From Streptomyces canus 299MFChir4.1 (lineage in GTDB: Bacteria; Actinomycetota; Actinomycetes; Streptomycetales; Streptomycetaceae): a stretch of DNA of 64,000 nt. Location of the stretch: positions 1 through 64,000 of the forward strand of contig NZ_KB911589.1 in NCBI RefSeq assembly GCF_000383615.1. The letters run 5' to 3'. Below, piece after piece: positions 60,939 through 64,000 of the stretch. How positions within the stretch are numbered: the stretch's first letter is position 1; each line of letters begins with the position of its first letter. The notes beneath the pieces are model-generated. The model saw only the letters and a program-made list of their open reading frames with translations. It was not told the origin of the DNA and made no database searches. The position numbers and the translations under genes were made by a program.

Positions 60939-63284
60939 ATGGGACGAGCGGAAGAGAGAAGAGCACGTCAGCGCGGTGGCCGCCGCGCGGCGCCGCCCAC
61001 GCGCTCGTCCGGGACGCCGAGCGAGGGCATCGCGACCGGCGGCAGGGCCGCGGCGCGCAAGGCCGCCGCGCGGGGCAAGAAGGGCGGGAAGAAAGGTAAG
61101 AGCGGCATACGCCGGCTCTTCACCTGGAAGAAGATCCTCGGCACCTTCCTCGGCTTCTGCCTGCTCGGCATCGGCGCCTTCGTCGTGATGTACCTGCTGA
61201 TCGACGTGCCGAAGGGCAACGCGAAAGCCCAGGAACAGAGCAACATCTACAAGTACAGCAACGGCTCGGTCATGGCCCGTGAGGGCGACACCAACCGCGA
61301 GATCGTCGACCTCTCCGAGGTGCCCAAGCCGGTGCAGCGCACCTTCGTGGCCGCGGAGAACAAGACCTTCTACACGGATGCGGGAGTCGACTTCAAGGGC
61401 ATCGCCCGCGGACTGTTCAACACCCTGTCCGGCAAGGGCAAACAGGGTGGCTCCACGATCACCCAGCAGTACGTCAAGAACTACTACCTCGACCAGGACC
61501 AGACCGTCACGCGCAAGCTGAAGGAACTGGTCATCTCGCTGAAGGTGGACCGCGAGACGCCCAAGGACGACATCCTCGCGGGCTACATCAACACCAGCTA
61601 CTACGGCCGCGGCGCCTACGGCATCCAGGCCGCCGCCCAGGACTACTACCGCGTCGACGCCAAGAAGCTCAGCGTCGAGCAGGGCGCCTATCTCGCCGCG
61701 CTGCTCCAGGCCCCGAGCCAGTACGACTGGGCGGCAGCCAGCGACACCGGCAAGAAACTGGTGACGGCCCGCTGGAACTACGTCCTGGACAACATGGTCA
61801 AGCAGGGCTGGCTGGACAAGACCAAGCGGGACAAGATGACGTTCCCGTTCCCCAAGGAGCCCAAGGCCGCCCCGGGCATGGAGGGTCAGAAGGGCTACTT
61901 CATCAAGCTCGCCAAACAGCAGCTGGAGAAGCAGCTGGTGGCCAAGGAAGGCATCACCCAGGACGAGGCGGAGGCCCGGGTCGAGAACTCGGGGTGGACC
62001 ATCACCCTGAACATCGACAAGAAGAAGCAGGCCCAGCTGGAGAAGGCGGTCAAGACCCAGCTGTCCAGCCAGCTGGACCCGAAGAAGCGGAGCGTCGACA
62101 AGAACGTCCAGGCCGGCGCCGCCTCCGTCGACCCCAGGACGGGGAAGATCGTCGCCCTGTACGGCGGCACGGACTACACCAAGCACTACATCAGCAACGC
62201 CAACCGCACCGACTACCAGCCCGCCTCGACCTTCAAGCCGGTCATCCTCGCCGCCGCCCTGGAGAACGCCTCCGAGACGCAGGACGGCAAGGCGATCGGC
62301 GCCAACACGATCTACGACGGCACCAGCAAGCGTCAGGTCGTGGACAGCAACGGCAACAAGGTCGGCTTCGGTCCCGAGAACGAGGACGACGCCGACTACG
62401 GCAAGGTCACCGTGCAGACGGCGATGGACAAGTCCATCAACTCCGTCTTCGCGCAGATGGGCGTGGACGTCGGCATGGACAAGGTGCTGGCGACGGCCAC
62501 CAAGCTCGGCATGGACACCGGCAAGCTGAGGCCGCTGCCCGCGTACACCCTGGGCACGATGGGCGCGAGCCCGATCCAGATGGCCGGCGTGTACGCCACC
62601 CTCGACAACCACGGCAAGCAGGTCACGCCGAGCATCATCAAGTCGGCGGAGCAGGGCGGCACCGAGTTCCGGATGCCCGACCCGATCGGCGAGCAGGTCA
62701 TCAGCCGCGAGGCCGCCGACACGGTGACCTCGGTGCTGACCGGTGTGGTCGACGACGGTACGGCCAAGAAGGCCGTCCAGCAGAACCCGGCCCGTGACGG
62801 CCGAAAGGTCGCCGGCAAGACGGGTACCTCCGACGACAACAAGTCGGCCTGGTTCACCGGTTACACCCCGGACCTGGTCACCTCGGTCGGTCTGTTCGGT
62901 GAGGACCACAAGACCCACGGGCAGAGCAAGCTGTACAACACGGCCGGCCTCGACCGCGTCAACGGCGGTGGCTTCCCGGCGGAGATCTGGGCGGCGTACA
63001 CCTTCGGCGTCGCGGGCAAGAACACCAAGTTCGACCTGGACACCGACCAGGGCGCCGCGGTCCAGCCGTCGTGGACACCGACACCCTCGGCGACTCCGTC
63101 GGAAACTCCCTCGGAGACGCCCTCGGAGACACCGTCCGAAACCCCGTCGGAGACGCCCTCGGAGACACCGTCGGAAACTCCCTCGCAGACGCCGTCGCAG
63201 AGCGCGCCGACCGGTCAGCAGAGCACCCCGGTCGGGACTTCGACCTCACCGCTGAACCCGTTCGACCCCAACGCCGACCAGTAA
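60939..63284 (+). CDS. Bifunctional class A penicillin-binding protein
   Basis: 781 aa. Cytoplasmic Lys/Arg/Gly-rich tail (1-60), membrane anchor (about 65-88), GT51 glycosyltransferase domain with catalytic E140 in AAENKTFYTD and QGGSTITQQYVKN, then transpeptidase with S430-x-x-K433, a DKSINS motif and K627-T-G. It polymerises and cross-links peptidoglycan outside the membrane. The C-terminus carries about eight SETP repeats, a flexible wall-spanning tail. The 238-bp region before it contains the divergent SPFH promoter. Confidence 0.93.
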   Translation: MGRAEERRARQRGGRRAAPPTRSSGTPSEGIATGGRAAARKAAARGKKGGKKGKSGIRRLFTWKKILGTFLGFCLLGIGAFVVMYLLIDVPKGNAKAQEQSNIYKYSNGSVMAREGDTNREIVDLSEVPKPVQRTFVAAENKTFYTDAGVDFKGIARGLFNTLSGKGKQGGSTITQQYVKNYYLDQDQTVTRKLKELVISLKVDRETPKDDILAGYINTSYYGRGAYGIQAAAQDYYRVDAKKLSVEQGAYLAALLQAPSQYDWAAASDTGKKLVTARWNYVLDNMVKQGWLDKTKRDKMTFPFPKEPKAAPGMEGQKGYFIKLAKQQLEKQLVAKEGITQDEAEARVENSGWTITLNIDKKKQAQLEKAVKTQLSSQLDPKKRSVDKNVQAGAASVDPRTGKIVALYGGTDYTKHYISNANRTDYQPASTFKPVILAAALENASETQDGKAIGANTIYDGTSKRQVVDSNGNKVGFGPENEDDADYGKVTVQTAMDKSINSVFAQMGVDVGMDKVLATATKLGMDTGKLRPLPAYTLGTMGASPIQMAGVYATLDNHGKQVTPSIIKSAEQGGTEFRMPDPIGEQVISREAADTVTSVLTGVVDDGTAKKAVQQNPARDGRKVAGKTGTSDDNKSAWFTGYTPDLVTSVGLFGEDHKTHGQSKLYNTAGLDRVNGGGFPAEIWAAYTFGVAGKNTKFDLDTDQGAAVQPSWTPTPSATPSETPSETPSETPSETPSETPSETPSETPSQTPSQSAPTGQQSTPVGTSTSPLNPFDPNADQ
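63071..63200 (+). repeat. Degenerate 12-bp in-frame repeats (SETP) in the PBP tail
   Basis: Repeating codons for Ser-Glu-Thr-Pro, with synonymous variation (TCGGAAACTCCC and TCGGAGACGCCC types), so selection acts on the protein sequence rather than recent slippage alone. Confidence 0.8.
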
Positions 63285-63292
63285 CGAGAAAA

Positions 63293-63328
63293 AGAGAGGG
63301 CGCCCGGTGACCACCGGGCGCCCTCTCT
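63293..63328. terminator. Bidirectional terminator, 17-bp perfect stem
   Basis: 63293-63309 pairs with 63312-63328 across a 2-base gap. On the minus strand it is followed by a T-rich run after the SpoIIE gene; on the plus strand by CGTTTCC after the penicillin-binding protein gene. Confidence 0.92.
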
Positions 63329-63334
63329 CGTTTC

Positions 63335-64000
63335 CTAGCCCCTGTTGAGCTCGAACCACACCACCTTGCCGGTGCTCAGCCGAGTGGCCCCCCACCGCCG
63401 GGCCAGCCGGTTCACGAGGTAGAGCCCGCGCCCGCCCTCGTCGGTGGCCCGCGCCTGCCGCAGGCGCGGCAACTGCGGCACGTCGTCACCGACCTCGCAC
63501 CGCAGCACATCGGTCCGCAGCAGCCGAAGCGTCACCGGCCGCGTCGCGTACCGCACGGCGTTCGTCACGACCTCACTGACCAGCAGCTCGACGGAGTCGG
63601 TCAGATCCTCCATGTCCCAACGGGACAGCGCCCGCCGCGCGAGCCGCCGGGCACGGCCCGGTGCCGCGTCCTCCGGCTCCAGGAACCAGTACGCCACATC
63701 GCTCGGCGCGATCCCGTCGAAACGAGCCGCGAGCAGCGCGATGTCGTCGTCCCGGTCGCCAGGACCGAGCATGTCGAGCACCTCGTCGCACAGCGCCTCC
63801 AGCGGCGGCGGATGATCCGGCCCGGTCAGCTGCGCGGTCGCGGCGAGTTTCTCCCGCAGCTGCTCTATCCCGGTCCACACGTCCCGCAGCCGCGACTCGA
63901 CGAGCCCGTCGGTGTACAGCAGCAGGGTCGCCCCGGCCGGCGCGTCCAGTTCCACGGCCTCGAAGTCCACACCTCCGACACCGATCGGCGCGCCGGGCGG
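63335..64000 (-). CDS. SpoIIE-type phosphatase with C-terminal ATPase domain (partial)
   Basis: The window end cuts off the start; 221 codons remain. The first about 85 residues are the end of a PP2C/SpoIIE phosphatase domain (LLLYTDGLVESR, then GDRDDDIALLAARF with a metal-binding Asp). The rest (about 95-220) is an RsbW-like ATPase (N-box SEVVTNAVRYA, G2-like GGRGLYLVNRLA, WFELNRG end). The full protein probably also has PAS/GAF sensing domains upstream. It would act in anti-sigma/anti-anti-sigma switching. Confidence 0.85.
   Translation of the reverse strand, partial: PPGAPIGVGGVDFEAVELDAPAGATLLLYTDGLVESRLRDVWTGIEQLREKLAATAQLTGPDHPPPLEALCDEVLDMLGPGDRDDDIALLAARFDGIAPSDVAYWFLEPEDAAPGRARRLARRALSRWDMEDLTDSVELLVSEVVTNAVRYATRPVTLRLLRTDVLRCEVGDDVPQLPRLRQARATDEGGRGLYLVNRLARRWGATRLSTGKVVWFELNRG

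Overview
The window is high-GC actinobacterial DNA that looks like the conserved core of a Streptomyces chromosome. The reasons are the very strong G/C preference at third codon positions, frequent GTG/TTG starts, ATGA/GTGA stop-start overlaps, a DasR-type operator in front of a chitinase, an XRE-DUF5753/DUF397/ATP-binding regulator trio, and Streptomyces-type Tad and SpoIIE/anti-sigma proteins. From memory, and not checked here, the N-acyl-D-amino-acid deacylase to chitinase stretch resembles the S. coelicolor SCO498x-SCO500x neighbourhood.

Layout. 0.2-3.8 kb: small helical protein, AlaA-type aminotransferase, membrane protein, secreted trypsin-like protease. 3.9-10.7 kb: a divergent catabolic locus. 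One arm has an N-acyl-D-amino-acid deacylase and a D-serine-dehydratase-like PLP enzyme; the other has a PfkB kinase, IclR regulator, RidA and GntP permease, all with overlapping stops and starts. An inverted repeat lies in the shared promoter region. 10.9-19.4 kb: PH-like proteins, secreted M14 carboxypeptidase, RsbW-like protein, an Nramp homologue lacking the metal motif, a SigE-family ECF sigma factor with a membrane-anchored partner, and a GH18 chitinase. 19.6-31 kb: a Tad/Flp pilus locus (CpaB, CpaE/TadZ, two TadE-like proteins, CpaF, TadB, TadC, a histidine kinase/response regulator pair, Flp pilin, TadG-like protein, lipoprotein, OmpA-like protein).

31-44.5 kb is an accessory island: a toxin-antitoxin pair, WXG/ESX-type secreted proteins, a lipoprotein, a Streptomyces regulator trio, a mycosin-like protease beside two ESX-type proteins, and a tightly overlapping four-gene operon. 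The third gene of that operon is a 676-residue type VII polymorphic toxin with a C-terminal R-S-E ADP-ribosyltransferase domain. The fourth is a type VII secretion-associated protein that is the best immunity or chaperone candidate. This operon is the most interesting system in the window.

44.6-53.9 kb: DUF192 protein, RibD/DHFR-fold reductase, LLM-family oxidoreductase, methyltransferase, a 715-bp gene-free stretch with RNA hairpins and a strong terminator, a cis-prenyltransferase, PIN-PhoH ATPase, two tandemly duplicated secreted lytic transglycosylase-like proteins and an AI-2E-family permease. 54-64 kb: a PATAN-like/roadblock signalling set with an apparent N-terminal frameshift in its third gene, a PadR-controlled FtsX-type ABC exporter, an SPFH protein with a ribbon-helix-helix partner, a bifunctional class A penicillin-binding protein, and the C-terminal part of a SpoIIE-type phosphatase/ATPase cut by the window end.

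No rRNA, tRNA, CRISPR array or complete insertion sequence was recognised. Two inverted copies of a short interspersed Streptomyces sequence are present, one inside the PfkB kinase gene.
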